DNA of 64,000 nt, taken from the NCBI RefSeq assembly GCF_000380965.1, contig NZ_KB905574.1, positions 1 through 64,000 of the forward strand, written 5' to 3'. Position numbers and translations under genes: made by a program. A model generated the notes under the pieces. That model ran no database searches. It was not told the origin of the DNA and worked only from the letters and a program-made list of their open reading frames with translations. Source of the stretch: Paenibacillus ginsengihumi DSM 21568 (GTDB lineage: Bacteria; Bacillota; Bacilli; Paenibacillales; NBRC-103111). Below, one piece after another: positions 7,818 through 17,251 of the stretch (its first letter is position 1; each line of letters begins with the position of its first letter).

Positions 7818-9131
7818 TTACTGAATAGCCTCGCGAATCGCTTTGATCGCTTCCGCCATGAATGTATCGATCTGATCCTGCGCAGCGCCTTGCGCCTTCA
7901 GGTCGCTTTTCCATTGATCGGCGATGCGGCTCGCCAGTTCTTCGGAGGACAAGCCGGTCAGGCTGATGAGGCTTTCGCCGGCTGCATAGCCTTCGCGCAG
8001 ATCGCTCAAATCGATATCGTCGTTATCCGCAACGGCGTATGCTTCAAGGACAATATCGCCCAGCTTTTCGTTCAGAAATGCCTGCGCGTCCAGCGCGGAG
8101 GAGGACGAGCTATTTATCCCGCCCGGCGTCGTGATCGCTTCGGAGATCGCCTTTCTCGCTTGCGCGGTGTACTCGGCAGCTTCCTCTGCCGTAATGGCGC
8201 CGAAGTCAGCAGCGCTTGAGATTTTCTTTTTGACCGGGGCAATCAGTCTGTCGAGCAATTCGGACTGCTGCATACGAGTCGCCCGTACGAGCGTTTCGCC
8301 ATTCTCCAACCGATCCTTGACATCCTCGTCGTCATCATCGGAATAGGCGATGGCTTCCATTGTCAAGTTGGCCAGACGATTGCTGAGCACGGTATTGAAA
8401 TCGAAAACGGCTGTCTTGCTGCCGCCTGGCGTGGAGATTGCCTCAGCGACGGCTTTCCGCGCCTCTGCCTTCTTCGCCTCGGCATCCTCGGCCGAAAGCC
8501 AGCCCATGGACCGAGCGTATTCAATTTCTCGATGGACCGGAGCCAGCAGCTTATCGAGCAGCTCGTGCTGCTGCATGCGAGTTGCTTGCAGGAGCGTTTC
8601 GCCCCGCTCCAGACGATTGCGGATTTCGTCGTCGTCATCGTCGGAGTAAGTGATTGCCGCCAGCTGAAGAGTGTCCAGGCGTTCACTCAGCAGCTCTTCG
8701 AAATCGAACGTCGTTGCCTGGGCGCCTCCCGGCTTCGTAATCGCTTCTTCGATGATAGGCTTAGCTTGCTCAACCAGCGTTGCTACGTGGTCGGCAGCGA
8801 TTCGGCCGGTGTCTGCGTCAAGAGCAAGCTCCTGCTGGATCGAATCCAGAATTTGATTCAAAAGGGTGTCCTTATTGGTGCGAGATGCTTGCACCAACGA
8901 CTCCCCTTGGCTCAGCCGGCTCTCGATCATATCGTATTCCTCGTCTGAATAAGCGTAGGCGAGGAGCACCAGGCTGCCCAGCTTTTTATTCACAACCTCG
9001 TTCAAATAAGCGCTGCTTGCATTTGCAGCTTCGTCGGCGTATGCTTTAGGGGACAGGGCAACAAACCCGTTACAGGCGATGGCTGCCGAAATAATCGTTG
9101 CCACCAGTGCTTTGTTTTTACGCTTTCTCAT
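7818..9131 (-). CDS. Secreted protein with four ~100-residue acidic repeats
   Basis: A 437-residue protein of unknown function with a Sec signal peptide (residues 1-33, ending A-Y-A). The mature part consists of four tandem repeats of about 100 residues. Each has an L-x-L-x-A-x-A-Y-S-D-D-D-D cluster, then R-L-x-x-G-E-(T/S)-L-(V/L)-x-A-(T/S)-R, an L-L-D-x-L-I-A-P-V segment, and ends A-R-K-A-I-x-E-A-I-(S/T)-x-P-G-G. Repeats 2 and 3 are closest; repeat 4 has diverged most (Y-A-V-A-D-N-D-D). The acidic clusters could bind calcium or other cations, but that is inference. ATG 9131 is chosen over GTG 9137 because AGGTGGAG lies 7 bases upstream. No domain family is recognised. Confidence 0.8.
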   Translation of the reverse strand: MRKRKNKALVATIISAAIACNGFVALSPKAYADEAANASSAYLNEVVNKKLGSLVLLAYAYSDEEYDMIESRLSQGESLVQASRTNKDTLLNQILDSIQQELALDADTGRIAADHVATLVEQAKPIIEEAITKPGGAQATTFDFEELLSERLDTLQLAAITYSDDDDDEIRNRLERGETLLQATRMQQHELLDKLLAPVHREIEYARSMGWLSAEDAEAKKAEARKAVAEAISTPGGSKTAVFDFNTVLSNRLANLTMEAIAYSDDDDEDVKDRLENGETLVRATRMQQSELLDRLIAPVKKKISSAADFGAITAEEAAEYTAQARKAISEAITTPGGINSSSSSALDAQAFLNEKLGDIVLEAYAVADNDDIDLSDLREGYAAGESLISLTGLSSEELASRIADQWKSDLKAQGAAQDQIDTFMAEAIKAIREAIQ

Positions 9132-9157
9132 TTCCACACTCCACCTTTTTATTCTCT

Positions 9158-9190
9158 TTATAATAAAACGTTTCGAACTAAAAACGTTTC
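9158..9190 (-). promoter_or_regulatory. Promoter region with two AAACGTTTC sites
   Basis: AAACGTTTC occurs at 9166-9174 and 9182-9190, 16 bases apart, just upstream of the repeat-protein gene. An AT-rich TATTATAA lies next to them and could be the -10 region. AAACGTTT is the palindromic core of LacI/CcpA-type operators; a related ATAACGTTTCC is at about 9272. Nothing else was recognised between 9191 and 9465. Confidence 0.4.
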
Positions 9191-9465
9191 TATGCGAAAT
9201 ATTAACAAAATCACATTTTAAATGAAATAGCTTTTGTTAAGGAAATTTGAACATTGTTTGAAAATTATGGCGATAACGTTTCCAAGATACGGATATATGT
9301 TTGGAAGGCGGCCTTCTTGGCGGACCGTCTGCTCCTTCACTGCGGTTTGGCCGAATCGGCTATGCTTCTGGCGGATAGGACGATGATTTGACCGCTGCAA
9401 TGCTACAATGAAGCAGGGAACGCGGCAGCGCAAGGCCGATGACATCAGGGGAAGGGGGAGGACGA

Positions 9466-10020
9466 ATGGACGGCTCGTGTCAGCCTGTGCTTTGGTTTAC
9501 CGGACTTTCCGGAGCCGGCAAGACGACGACCGCGCTTTATCTGTTGCAGAGGCTGAAGGAAGAAGGGCGTCCTGCCGAACTGCTGGACGGCGATGCGGTT
9601 CGGGCGGCAATCTGCCGGGGGCTCGGCTTCAGCCGGGAGGACCGGATGGAAAATATCCGGCGCATCGCCTATGTGGCGGGGCTGTTGTCCCGGCACGGAG
9701 TCCTTGTCATCGTATCGGCCATTACGCCGTATCGGGAGATGAGGGAGCTTGTCCGCAGGACGCTGCCCGGGTACGTGGAAATATATGCGCGCTGCCCGCT
9801 TGAGATTTGCGAAGCGCGCGATGTGAAAGGGCTGTATGCGAAGGCACGGCGGAACGAAATCGAGCGGTTCACCGGCATTTCCGATCCGTACGAGGAGCCG
9901 GAAAGCGCAGACATCGTCATCGACACGCACCGGGATGCGGTGGAAAGCAACGTGGAGCGCGTGCTGCAATGGCTGCGCGACCGCCGTTATGCGGCGGACT
10001 GGTCCATATGCGGGCGCTAA
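9466..10020 (+). CDS. cysC: Adenylylsulfate (APS) kinase
   Basis: A 184-residue APS kinase, which phosphorylates adenosine 5'-phosphosulfate to PAPS in the cytoplasm. The Walker A loop G-L-S-G-A-G-K-T-T is at residues 13-21. It is followed by the family signatures D-G-D-A-V-R, F-S-R-E-D-R-M-E-N-I-R-R-I, S-A-I-T-P-Y-R-E-M-R, the lid segment D-V-K-G-L-Y-A-K-A-R and F-T-G-I-S-D-P-Y-E. ATG 9466 is chosen because GGGGGAGG lies 4-5 bases upstream; the frame starts 9 codons earlier. No ATP sulfurylase or PAPS reductase is adjacent, so the kinase is genetically isolated here and may serve sulfation or nucleotide handling rather than a local assimilation operon. Confidence 0.92.
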   Translation: MDGSCQPVLWFTGLSGAGKTTTALYLLQRLKEEGRPAELLDGDAVRAAICRGLGFSREDRMENIRRIAYVAGLLSRHGVLVIVSAITPYREMRELVRRTLPGYVEIYARCPLEICEARDVKGLYAKARRNEIERFTGISDPYEEPESADIVIDTHRDAVESNVERVLQWLRDRRYAADWSICGR

Positions 10021-10178
10021 GCCTCATTCGATCGATATCACGCGGCGCTTCTTGGGAGTATCCGTACGGGGCGGACGTTCATGATCAAGGGCCGGTCCGG
10101 TCATTATCTTTATGCCGCATGCCGTCCTCGGCCGTGTTCGTGTTATGATCAAGTTAAAAATGAAACGAGGTGCTGCGC

Positions 10179-11132
10179 ATGTCCAAGATCGTATGTGTCC
10201 ATTCGCTATCGCCGCAACACGCGGAGCTCATTCGCGGGACGGCTCCGGGATGGGAGCTCATTGCCGGCAAGGAACGGGAGCGGTGGCTGCCGCATCTGAA
10301 GGAAGCGGAAATCGTCCTGGGCTGGAATGCCGCCGCTGCGGAAGAATGCTTGCAGCCGGGGGCGAAGCTGCGCTGGGTGCAGAGCTGGGGGGCGGGCGTC
10401 GATCGGATGCCGCTGGACGCTTTGGCGGCTAGAGGAGTCGCCGTCACGAACGCCAGCGGCGTTCACGCCTATCCGATCTCCGAGACGATTTTCGCCATGA
10501 TGCTGGGATGGACGCGCAAAATTCATGAATCCGTCCGCGCTCAGTCGGAGCGCCGCTGGCACAGATTCGGCCCGCTGGGCGAAATTCACGGCAAGACGAT
10601 CGGGATCGTCGGCGTCGGTGCGATCGGCGAGGAAACGGCCAGGCTGGCGCAGGCGTTCGGCATGAAGGTGCTCGGCGTCCGCAGATCCGGCGAGCCGTCG
10701 CCGCATGTCGACTGCATGTACGATCTGAGCGGCCTGGACGAGCTGCTGAGCGAGAGCGACTTCGTCGTCGTGACGCTGCCGCTCACGCCGGAGACGAAGC
10801 ATCTGTTCGACCGGGCCCGGTTCCGCCGCATGAAGCAGTCAGCTTTCTTCATTAATATAGGAAGAGGCGGTACGACGGACACCGAAGCATTAATCGAAGC
10901 GCTGCAGAACGGGGTCATTGCCGGAGCGGGGCTGGACGTCTTCGAGCAGGAGCCGCTGCCGCCGGACAGCCGGCTTTGGGGCATGGACAATGTCATCATC
11001 ACGCCGCACAATTCCGGGGACACCGTCTATTATCATGAACGAATCGTCGATATTTTCGTCCATAACCTGACGGATTACGTGCAGGGGCGCGAACCGTCGA
11101 GAAACCGGATCGATTTGGAGAAGCGGTATTGA
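10179..11132 (+). CDS. D-isomer-specific 2-hydroxyacid dehydrogenase
   Basis: A 317-residue NAD(P)-dependent dehydrogenase that interconverts 2-hydroxy and 2-keto acids. The Rossmann motif G-V-G-A-I-G is at about residues 145-150, followed by R in V-R-R-S at the cofactor-binding end. The catalytic triad is visible: Arg in N-I-G-R-G-G, Glu in D-V-F-E-Q-E-P and His in I-T-P-H-N-S-G. The N-terminal half is the divided substrate-binding domain. The combination resembles the phosphoglycerate-dehydrogenase-like or glyoxylate/hydroxypyruvate reductase subgroup; the substrate cannot be assigned. ATG 10179 has GAGGTG 7 bases upstream. Confidence 0.9.
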   Translation: MSKIVCVHSLSPQHAELIRGTAPGWELIAGKERERWLPHLKEAEIVLGWNAAAAEECLQPGAKLRWVQSWGAGVDRMPLDALAARGVAVTNASGVHAYPISETIFAMMLGWTRKIHESVRAQSERRWHRFGPLGEIHGKTIGIVGVGAIGEETARLAQAFGMKVLGVRRSGEPSPHVDCMYDLSGLDELLSESDFVVVTLPLTPETKHLFDRARFRRMKQSAFFINIGRGGTTDTEALIEALQNGVIAGAGLDVFEQEPLPPDSRLWGMDNVIITPHNSGDTVYYHERIVDIFVHNLTDYVQGREPSRNRIDLEKRY

Positions 11133-11253
11133 CATGTAGAATGAAGCATTAGAAAGAAACACGAGAATGAAACTTTTACCAGGACGGTGCGAGGTTCATT
11201 TTATATGATGATGGTTTCAGTTGGAAAATGAGGCGTAGAGGAGAAGGCGTACA

Positions 11254-12258
11254 ATGGCACAATGGCAGACTGCTTTGAATGAGCAACATTTGGCCGAGGC
11301 GGCTAAGCGATACGGCGTTGCGGAAGAAGATATCGTCAAAGTCGGCGGTTTTGAAAATCTAGTTTTCCGTTTCGGGTATGCGGGCATCGATGCGATTTTG
11401 CGGGTGTCCCATACTTCGCATCGCAGCGTTCGGCAGATTGAAGCCGAAATCGACTGGCTCCTCCATCTGGCGCAAGAAGGTGTAGGAGTCAGCCGTCCGC
11501 TGGCTTCGGCAGGCGGCAATCTGATGGAGACGATACCGCATAGCGAAGGGCAGTTTATTCTGAACGCCTTCGAGAAAGCGGCCGGCGAACAAGTTCATGC
11601 GGAACATCCGGCTTGGGGACCGGCATTGTTCGAGGAGTGGGGGCGGACGATCGGCCGCATGCACGCCTGCGCCAAAACCTATACCTTGCCGAAGGGGATG
11701 GCCCGCCGGATGCGGGAAGATATGGATTTGACCTTGAGCGAGGACAAGTTTGCATCCTGGCAGCCGGAGGCGATTGAGGTTTACCGCAAATACCGGGAGC
11801 TGGAATCGCTGATTCGCGACCTGCCTCAAGATGAAGACGGGTACGGCATGTGCCACCGCGATTTGCACCACGGCAATTTTTTTGTAAGCGGCGGCCGTAT
11901 TTGCGCATTCGACTTTGACGATTGCGGATACGACTATTTTGCGCACGATATCGCGATGGCGGTCTATTACGCGTCCATGTTCCCGGGCGGCGGCATGCCG
12001 GAGAGCGACCGGGAGAAGGCGTCCGATTCGGCCAACCGGTTTTTTGAACGTTTCATGAGAGGGTATTTCCTGGAAAACCGATTGGACGAGGCGTGGCTGA
12101 GGCATCTGCCTTTGTTCATGAATCAGCGTCATTGCGAGCTGAGCCTCATCCTGCTTGAATTATGGGGCGAAAACGGCACAGTAGCCGAGCGAGCCTGGAT
12201 CAAGCGCAATCTGACCGCAATGGTTAGCGGACAGCCTTGTTTCGAGCTGGACGTGTGA
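11254..12258 (+). CDS. Phosphotransferase enzyme family (APH/SrkA-like) kinase
   Basis: A 334-residue small-molecule or Ser/Thr kinase with the aminoglycoside-phosphotransferase fold. The N-terminal lobe has the nucleotide-binding strand V-G-G-F-E-N-L-V-F-R-F. The Brenner-type catalytic loop C-H-R-D-L-H-H-G-N-F lies at residues 199-208 and the metal-binding F-D-F-D-D-C-G at 219-225. The closing region has A-V-Y-Y-A-S-M-F. Such proteins phosphorylate homoserine, choline, sugars or protein residues; nothing here decides between them. A GGAGAAGG site precedes ATG 11254. It stands alone between the dehydrogenase and the helicase. Confidence 0.85.
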   Translation: MAQWQTALNEQHLAEAAKRYGVAEEDIVKVGGFENLVFRFGYAGIDAILRVSHTSHRSVRQIEAEIDWLLHLAQEGVGVSRPLASAGGNLMETIPHSEGQFILNAFEKAAGEQVHAEHPAWGPALFEEWGRTIGRMHACAKTYTLPKGMARRMREDMDLTLSEDKFASWQPEAIEVYRKYRELESLIRDLPQDEDGYGMCHRDLHHGNFFVSGGRICAFDFDDCGYDYFAHDIAMAVYYASMFPGGGMPESDREKASDSANRFFERFMRGYFLENRLDEAWLRHLPLFMNQRHCELSLILLELWGENGTVAERAWIKRNLTAMVSGQPCFELDV

Positions 12259-12742
12259 TCCATTGCGCCATCCCACATCGCAGGGCGCCTTCCTGTAAGC
12301 GGGGTGCCGACAGGCGACCCGGGGCATTGGGGCGGCGGGACTGCGCTCCGCGAAGGGGAAAGCGCCGAACTCCGGCGTCGGGCGGGTTATCGCCCGCGAG
12401 GGCGTTGCCGCACTCTCGCCGGATCATACCGTGAATATTTGCGCTGAATAAGAGGTCTTTTATGGTGCTTGGCACGTTGAATCCTCGCCGGGAAGCCGCG
12501 AGACGAACGCGAGCGCCGCGGGAAGACGTAATCATCCTCATCCGGCACCGCTCTGGTCCGCATCTGGTCCGCAAAGACGTCGATGAATCCTCGAGCCACC
12601 GCGGCCCGTGCTTCTTCCGGCTCCAGCCCGCGCAGGAAGGCCTGAATCGCGCCGATCCGCTTGCCGTAAACAGGCAGGCGAAACGTTGAGGGGACCGGTC
12701 TGTCGTGATATGATGTTAGCAATTCCAGAATTCGCCTGAAGG
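12259..12742. other. 484-base gap with a possible degraded minus-strand reading frame
   Basis: No intact gene is evident. On the minus strand, roughly 12691-12510, one frame reads protein-like (segments F-R-L-P-V-Y-G-K-R-I-G-A-I-Q and G-L-E-P-E-E-A-R-A-A-V-A-R-G-F) but then turns into low-complexity Arg/Ser sequence and lacks a start codon with a ribosome site. It may be a remnant of a small protein. The rest is GC-rich sequence with no recognised element. Confidence 0.3.
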
Positions 12743-15700
12743 ATGAGGATTGTGACCACATTTCACGAGATGCCGTTTCATCCGGTGATCGGAGCCTGGT
12801 TTCATGACCGGTTCGGCGAGCCAACCGACGTCCAGCGGCAGGCATGGCGCGGCGGCGATTCGCCGGACGGACATCTGCTGATCGCGGCGCCGACCGGCTC
12901 CGGCAAGACGCTTGCCGCCCTGCTTCCCTGCCTGGATGCGATCGTCAAGGAAAAAGAACGGGGCGACTTGGTTCGGCCCGGAGTGCGGGTTCTTTATATT
13001 ACGCCTTTGAAGGCGCTGAATAACGATGTGCACCACCATGTCGTCCGGTTCGTGGAAGAAATGGGTCAGTGGGCGGCGGAGCAAGGAATCGTCTGGCCAG
13101 GGGTGAGCGCGGGCGTCCGCACAGGCGATACGCCCCGGAACGTGCGGGCCGCCATGCTGCGCAGGCCGCCGGACGTGCTCGTCACGACGCCCGAATCGCT
13201 CTATCTGATGCTCACCTCGGTCAAGGCGAGGCATACGCTGGCTGCGGTGCGCCATGTCATTGTCGACGAGATTCACAGCCTTGCAGGCGACAGCCGGGGC
13301 GTTCATCTGTCCGTCACGCTGGAGCGGCTGGCCGCCTTATGCGAATCGCCGATCCGGCGTATCGGCGTCTCCGCGACGCAGAAGCCGCTTCAGCGGGTGG
13401 CGCAGTATTTGGGCGGCTGGGAACCGCGCCAGCTAAACCCGGATGCGGACGTCCGCGCGGCCGAGACAGCGTTCGGCGGCACGGTGTATGCGCCAAGGCC
13501 TGTGCGGATCGTCGAGAGCCCGATGCACAAGGAATTCGAGCTGACGGTCACGATGCCAGAGCGGACGATGATCACGGCGAACAAGGAGGCGCTCTGGACG
13601 CCGCTGGTCGAGAAAATCGCCGGCCTGCTGGAAGACGCCCGCTCGACGATCATTTTCGTCAACAACCGGAGGCTGTGCGAACGGCTGACCCAGCGGCTGA
13701 ACGATCATTTCGGGTACGAGCTGGCGCGCTCTCACCACGGCAGCGTCTCCCGGGAGATACGGCTGCAGGTGGAGCGGGAGCTGAAAGAGGGCACGCTCCG
13801 CTGTCTGGTGGCCACCGCCTCGCTGGAGCTTGGCATCGACGTCGGCCATATTGAGCGGGTGGTGCAGATTGATTCACCGCAAAGCGCTGCCGCCGGCATA
13901 CAGCGGATCGGCCGCGCCGGCCACGACGTCGGCGATGTCAGCCGCGGTACGATCATCGTCCGCTCCCGCGGACTGCTGGCAGAGTGCGCCATGCTGGCCC
14001 GCCGCATCGGCCTGCGGGAGATCGAGGACATCGAGATCCCGGCAGGCGCGCTCGATGTGCTGTGCCAGCATATTGTCGCCATGGCTTCGCTCGAGGAATG
14101 GACCGTAGAGCGGCTGGCGGACGTGTTTGCGCGCAGCGACGCTTACCGGGGGCTTGCCCGCGAGCGGCTGGAGTCGGCGCTTACCGTGCTGTCGGGCTAC
14201 TTCCCCTTCGTGCGGCCGCTGATCGAATGGGACCGGGCGACCGGCCGCGTTCGCGGCGGCAAGGGAGCCGGCATGGCGGCGATCATGGGTGCGGGGACGA
14301 TTCCGCAGAGCAGCGCCTATCGCGTCCATCATGCCGAAACGCGCGTTCATCTCGGCGAGCTGGACGAAGAATACATTCACGAAAGCCGCGTCGGCGATGT
14401 GTTCCGCCTCGGAACGTCGTCATGGAAAATCCAGTCGATCCAAAGCGACAAAGTATATGTCACCGAGGTGGCGAACGCGTTCAGCGAAATTCCGTTTTGG
14501 CGGGCGGAGGCGCCCGGGCGGTCGTATGCGGCTTCGCTGGAGCTGGGCAAATTCCATGAGCAGCTGGACGGTGTGCTGCAGCAGCAGGGCAAGGATGCCG
14601 CAGCGACATGGCTCGTCCGCGATTATGCCATGGACGAGCCGGCCGCGGAGCAGCTTGCGGACCTGTTCCTAGCGCAGCGTTCGGCGAGTGTCGTGCCGAC
14701 TCACCGCAAGCTGGTCGCCGAGCATTACGCGGACGAGCTCGGGCAGCATCATGTCGTCATCCACAGCCTGTTCGGACGGCGATTGAACCGCACTTGGCTG
14801 CTCGTGCTGGAGCGAGGCTTGCCCTCGCTGCGCAAGCATCTCGTTCATACGACGGCGACGGACAACGGCATCGAGCTGATTCTGAGCGAGTGGAGCCCGC
14901 GATGGCTCGGGCAATTGTTCGCCGTCGCTGCGGACGAAGCCGAGAAGCTGCTGCTGGAGGCCGTCCCCGGCTCGCCGCTGCTTGGCATGACATTCCGTCG
15001 GCTCGCCGAGACGGCGCTGCTGCTGCCGCGCTCGTTCGCCCGGATGCCGACATGGAAGAAGCGGCTGCGCAGCGAAGCGCTGTTGAAGGAAGCGCTGCCC
15101 TATCAGGAACGCTTCCCCTTCATCCCTGAAGCGATCAAGCTGAGTATCGAGGAGCACTTGGATCTTTCTCATCTTAAGCAGCTGCTTACCGGCATCCGCA
15201 GCGGGGAAGTGGAGGTGCATACCCGGGACAGCCATGCGCCTTCGCCGTTCGCGATGCAGTTGGCGTCCGATTTTGTCAATGTCCAGATGTACGAATCCGA
15301 CGCGCTCGGCAAAGAGCTGTCCATGCAGCTGCTTACGATCAGCCGCGAGCTGGCTGACCAAGTGTTCGGCCGCGACTCGCTGGCGAATATCGCCGAATCG
15401 GCGGAAGCCTGGAAAGCCGCGCTAGCTCCGCCGCTCGACACGGAAGAGCAGATCGTTCGGCTGCTGAGGCGGCTGGGCGACATGACGACGGACGAAATGC
15501 GCGAGTATGCGCCCGATCCGGAAGCTCTCGAGGCGATGCTCGCATCGCTCCGGGGCCAAAATCGCGCGGCGCTTGTGTCCATTGCCGGGCAGGAGCGCTG
15601 GATCGCCGCCGACGAAGCGGAATTGTACGAGCGATTCGCTGAAGACGAGCTGGCGGCCGACTGGATTCTCCGCAGGCATATCGACCGGCTGACATCGTTT

Positions 15701-17110
15701 ACTGCGGCGCAGCTGGCGGACGCTTACGGCATGGACATCGGGGAGGCCGAACGGCATATCCGGCTTTGGTGCGAGCGGGGAGCCGTCGAACCGTCGCCGT
15801 TCGCCGGGGAAACCGAACGCGGCACGTTATGGACCAGCAGCAAGTCGCTGTCCTCCATCATTCGCTACTCGGCCGGCAAGCTGCGGGAACGCGGCGAAGC
15901 ACTCGACACCAGCCGTTATTTGGGCAAGCTGCTTGCCCGTCAATATGTTGCAGCGGAATCGAAACTGAGCGGCGCGGACGGACTGAAGGAAGTGATCTCC
16001 CGGCTGCAGGGACTGTTTCTGCCGTTCTCGCTGTGGGAGTCGGCTGTATTTCCGGCTCGCCTGGCGGAATATCGCAAGGAATGGCTCGATATGCTGTGCG
16101 CATCCGGCGAAGTGATGTGGATCGGCCGCAAGGAGCCCGGAGAGCAGGAAGGGAAGCTGGCTTTCTTTTTGCCGGAATCGAGGGAGCTGCTCGCCACTGC
16201 GGTTAGGCGGGGAGCGCCCGCGTCGCACCCGGAGCTGTACGAGCTGCTTCGGCGCAAGGGAGCGAGCTTCCTGACGGCGATCAGCCGCGAGCTGGGGCTT
16301 GTGCCGTCCGAGGCGATGGCGCAATTGCTGGACCTGGTGTGGGAGGGCAAAGTCGCGGGCGACCAGTTCGCTCCGCTTCGCCTGCACGGGGCGGGGAAGA
16401 GCCGTTCGGCGCGGAAGACGGACCGTTTTCAGTCCGGGCTCGGACGCTGGTATGTGCTGGAGACGATGGCCGAGCCGGAGGACAGCAGGGAGCGCGCTGT
16501 CATCGGGTGGGTGCAGCAGCTGCTCGAAGCGTACGGCATCGTCACCAAAGAGATTGCAGCGCTGCAGTCCGAATATTCATGGGAGGATGTTCAAAGCGTG
16601 CTGAAGCAGCTGGAGCAGCGGGGGCTGCTTACCCGCGGCTTTTGGGTTCAGGGCATTTCGCATTTGCAGTATTCGAACGAAGCGAACCTCGAAGCGTTGA
16701 GAGCGCCGAATCTCATCTCGCGTCAAGGCGAGCCGGAATGGGTGCTGCTGAATGCATCCGACCCGGCCAATCCGTTCGGTTTCGTCGTTCCGTGGCCGTC
16801 CTCGGACCGCGTCTCCTTTGCCAGAAAGGCGGGCAACGATTTGGCTTTGCTGCACGGACGCTGGGCGCTTTGGATCGAAAACAACGGGCGCCGGTTTCAT
16901 ACCGCCGAAGGCTGGAGCGACGAGCTGCTGGAACCCGCGATCCTGAAGCCGCTGTTCAGGCTGCTGCTCCAGCGGACAGGCGGCAAAAAAATCGTCGTCA
17001 GCAAGTGGAACGGCGCGGACATTGCCGATAGTCCGGCCAAAGAGCCGTTTGTTCAGCTTGGCGCCGAGCGGGACGGCCGAAATCTCGTCATTTGGCCGAG
17101 CGTAATCTGA
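12743..17110 (+). CDS. Lhr-type large DEAD/DEAH-box helicase
   Basis: A 1455-residue ATP-dependent superfamily 2 helicase of the Lhr (large helicase-related) type; E. coli Lhr has 1538 residues. Motif I A-P-T-G-S-G-K-T is at residues 50-57, motif Ia T-P-L-K-A-L-N-N-D follows, motif II D-E-I-H is near 175, motif III S-A-T-Q near 210 and motif VI Q-R-I-G-R-A-G-H near 386. The Lhr core ends with the winged-helix and beta-barrel domains at about 840. The long C-terminal part (G-R-W-Y-V-L-E, then the V-S-K-W-N-G end) is the Lhr-CTD seen in long bacterial forms. The family unwinds RNA:DNA hybrids and acts in DNA repair. The start is uncertain: ATG 12743 has GAAGG directly adjacent; GTG 12752 and ATG 12770 are alternatives. 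Confidence 0.9.
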   Translation: MRIVTTFHEMPFHPVIGAWFHDRFGEPTDVQRQAWRGGDSPDGHLLIAAPTGSGKTLAALLPCLDAIVKEKERGDLVRPGVRVLYITPLKALNNDVHHHVVRFVEEMGQWAAEQGIVWPGVSAGVRTGDTPRNVRAAMLRRPPDVLVTTPESLYLMLTSVKARHTLAAVRHVIVDEIHSLAGDSRGVHLSVTLERLAALCESPIRRIGVSATQKPLQRVAQYLGGWEPRQLNPDADVRAAETAFGGTVYAPRPVRIVESPMHKEFELTVTMPERTMITANKEALWTPLVEKIAGLLEDARSTIIFVNNRRLCERLTQRLNDHFGYELARSHHGSVSREIRLQVERELKEGTLRCLVATASLELGIDVGHIERVVQIDSPQSAAAGIQRIGRAGHDVGDVSRGTIIVRSRGLLAECAMLARRIGLREIEDIEIPAGALDVLCQHIVAMASLEEWTVERLADVFARSDAYRGLARERLESALTVLSGYFPFVRPLIEWDRATGRVRGGKGAGMAAIMGAGTIPQSSAYRVHHAETRVHLGELDEEYIHESRVGDVFRLGTSSWKIQSIQSDKVYVTEVANAFSEIPFWRAEAPGRSYAASLELGKFHEQLDGVLQQQGKDAAATWLVRDYAMDEPAAEQLADLFLAQRSASVVPTHRKLVAEHYADELGQHHVVIHSLFGRRLNRTWLLVLERGLPSLRKHLVHTTATDNGIELILSEWSPRWLGQLFAVAADEAEKLLLEAVPGSPLLGMTFRRLAETALLLPRSFARMPTWKKRLRSEALLKEALPYQERFPFIPEAIKLSIEEHLDLSHLKQLLTGIRSGEVEVHTRDSHAPSPFAMQLASDFVNVQMYESDALGKELSMQLLTISRELADQVFGRDSLANIAESAEAWKAALAPPLDTEEQIVRLLRRLGDMTTDEMREYAPDPEALEAMLASLRGQNRAALVSIAGQERWIAADEAELYERFAEDELAADWILRRHIDRLTSFTAAQLADAYGMDIGEAERHIRLWCERGAVEPSPFAGETERGTLWTSSKSLSSIIRYSAGKLRERGEALDTSRYLGKLLARQYVAAESKLSGADGLKEVISRLQGLFLPFSLWESAVFPARLAEYRKEWLDMLCASGEVMWIGRKEPGEQEGKLAFFLPESRELLATAVRRGAPASHPELYELLRRKGASFLTAISRELGLVPSEAMAQLLDLVWEGKVAGDQFAPLRLHGAGKSRSARKTDRFQSGLGRWYVLETMAEPEDSRERAVIGWVQQLLEAYGIVTKEIAALQSEYSWEDVQSVLKQLEQRGLLTRGFWVQGISHLQYSNEANLEALRAPNLISRQGEPEWVLLNASDPANPFGFVVPWPSSDRVSFARKAGNDLALLHGRWALWIENNGRRFHTAEGWSDELLEPAILKPLFRLLLQRTGGKKIVVSKWNGADIADSPAKEPFVQLGAERDGRNLVIWPSVI

Positions 17111-17251
17111 TACATGGCGTCAGGCCGTGATTTGACCCGGAAGGCAGCGAATCAACCTACTTTCGCCGAGAAGGGCGTTGCACCGTTCTGGAATCGTTCG
17201 CCCGGTGGACGTGCAGAGTTGTTTTCGGGAGTAAGTAAGGAGGAATGGACT

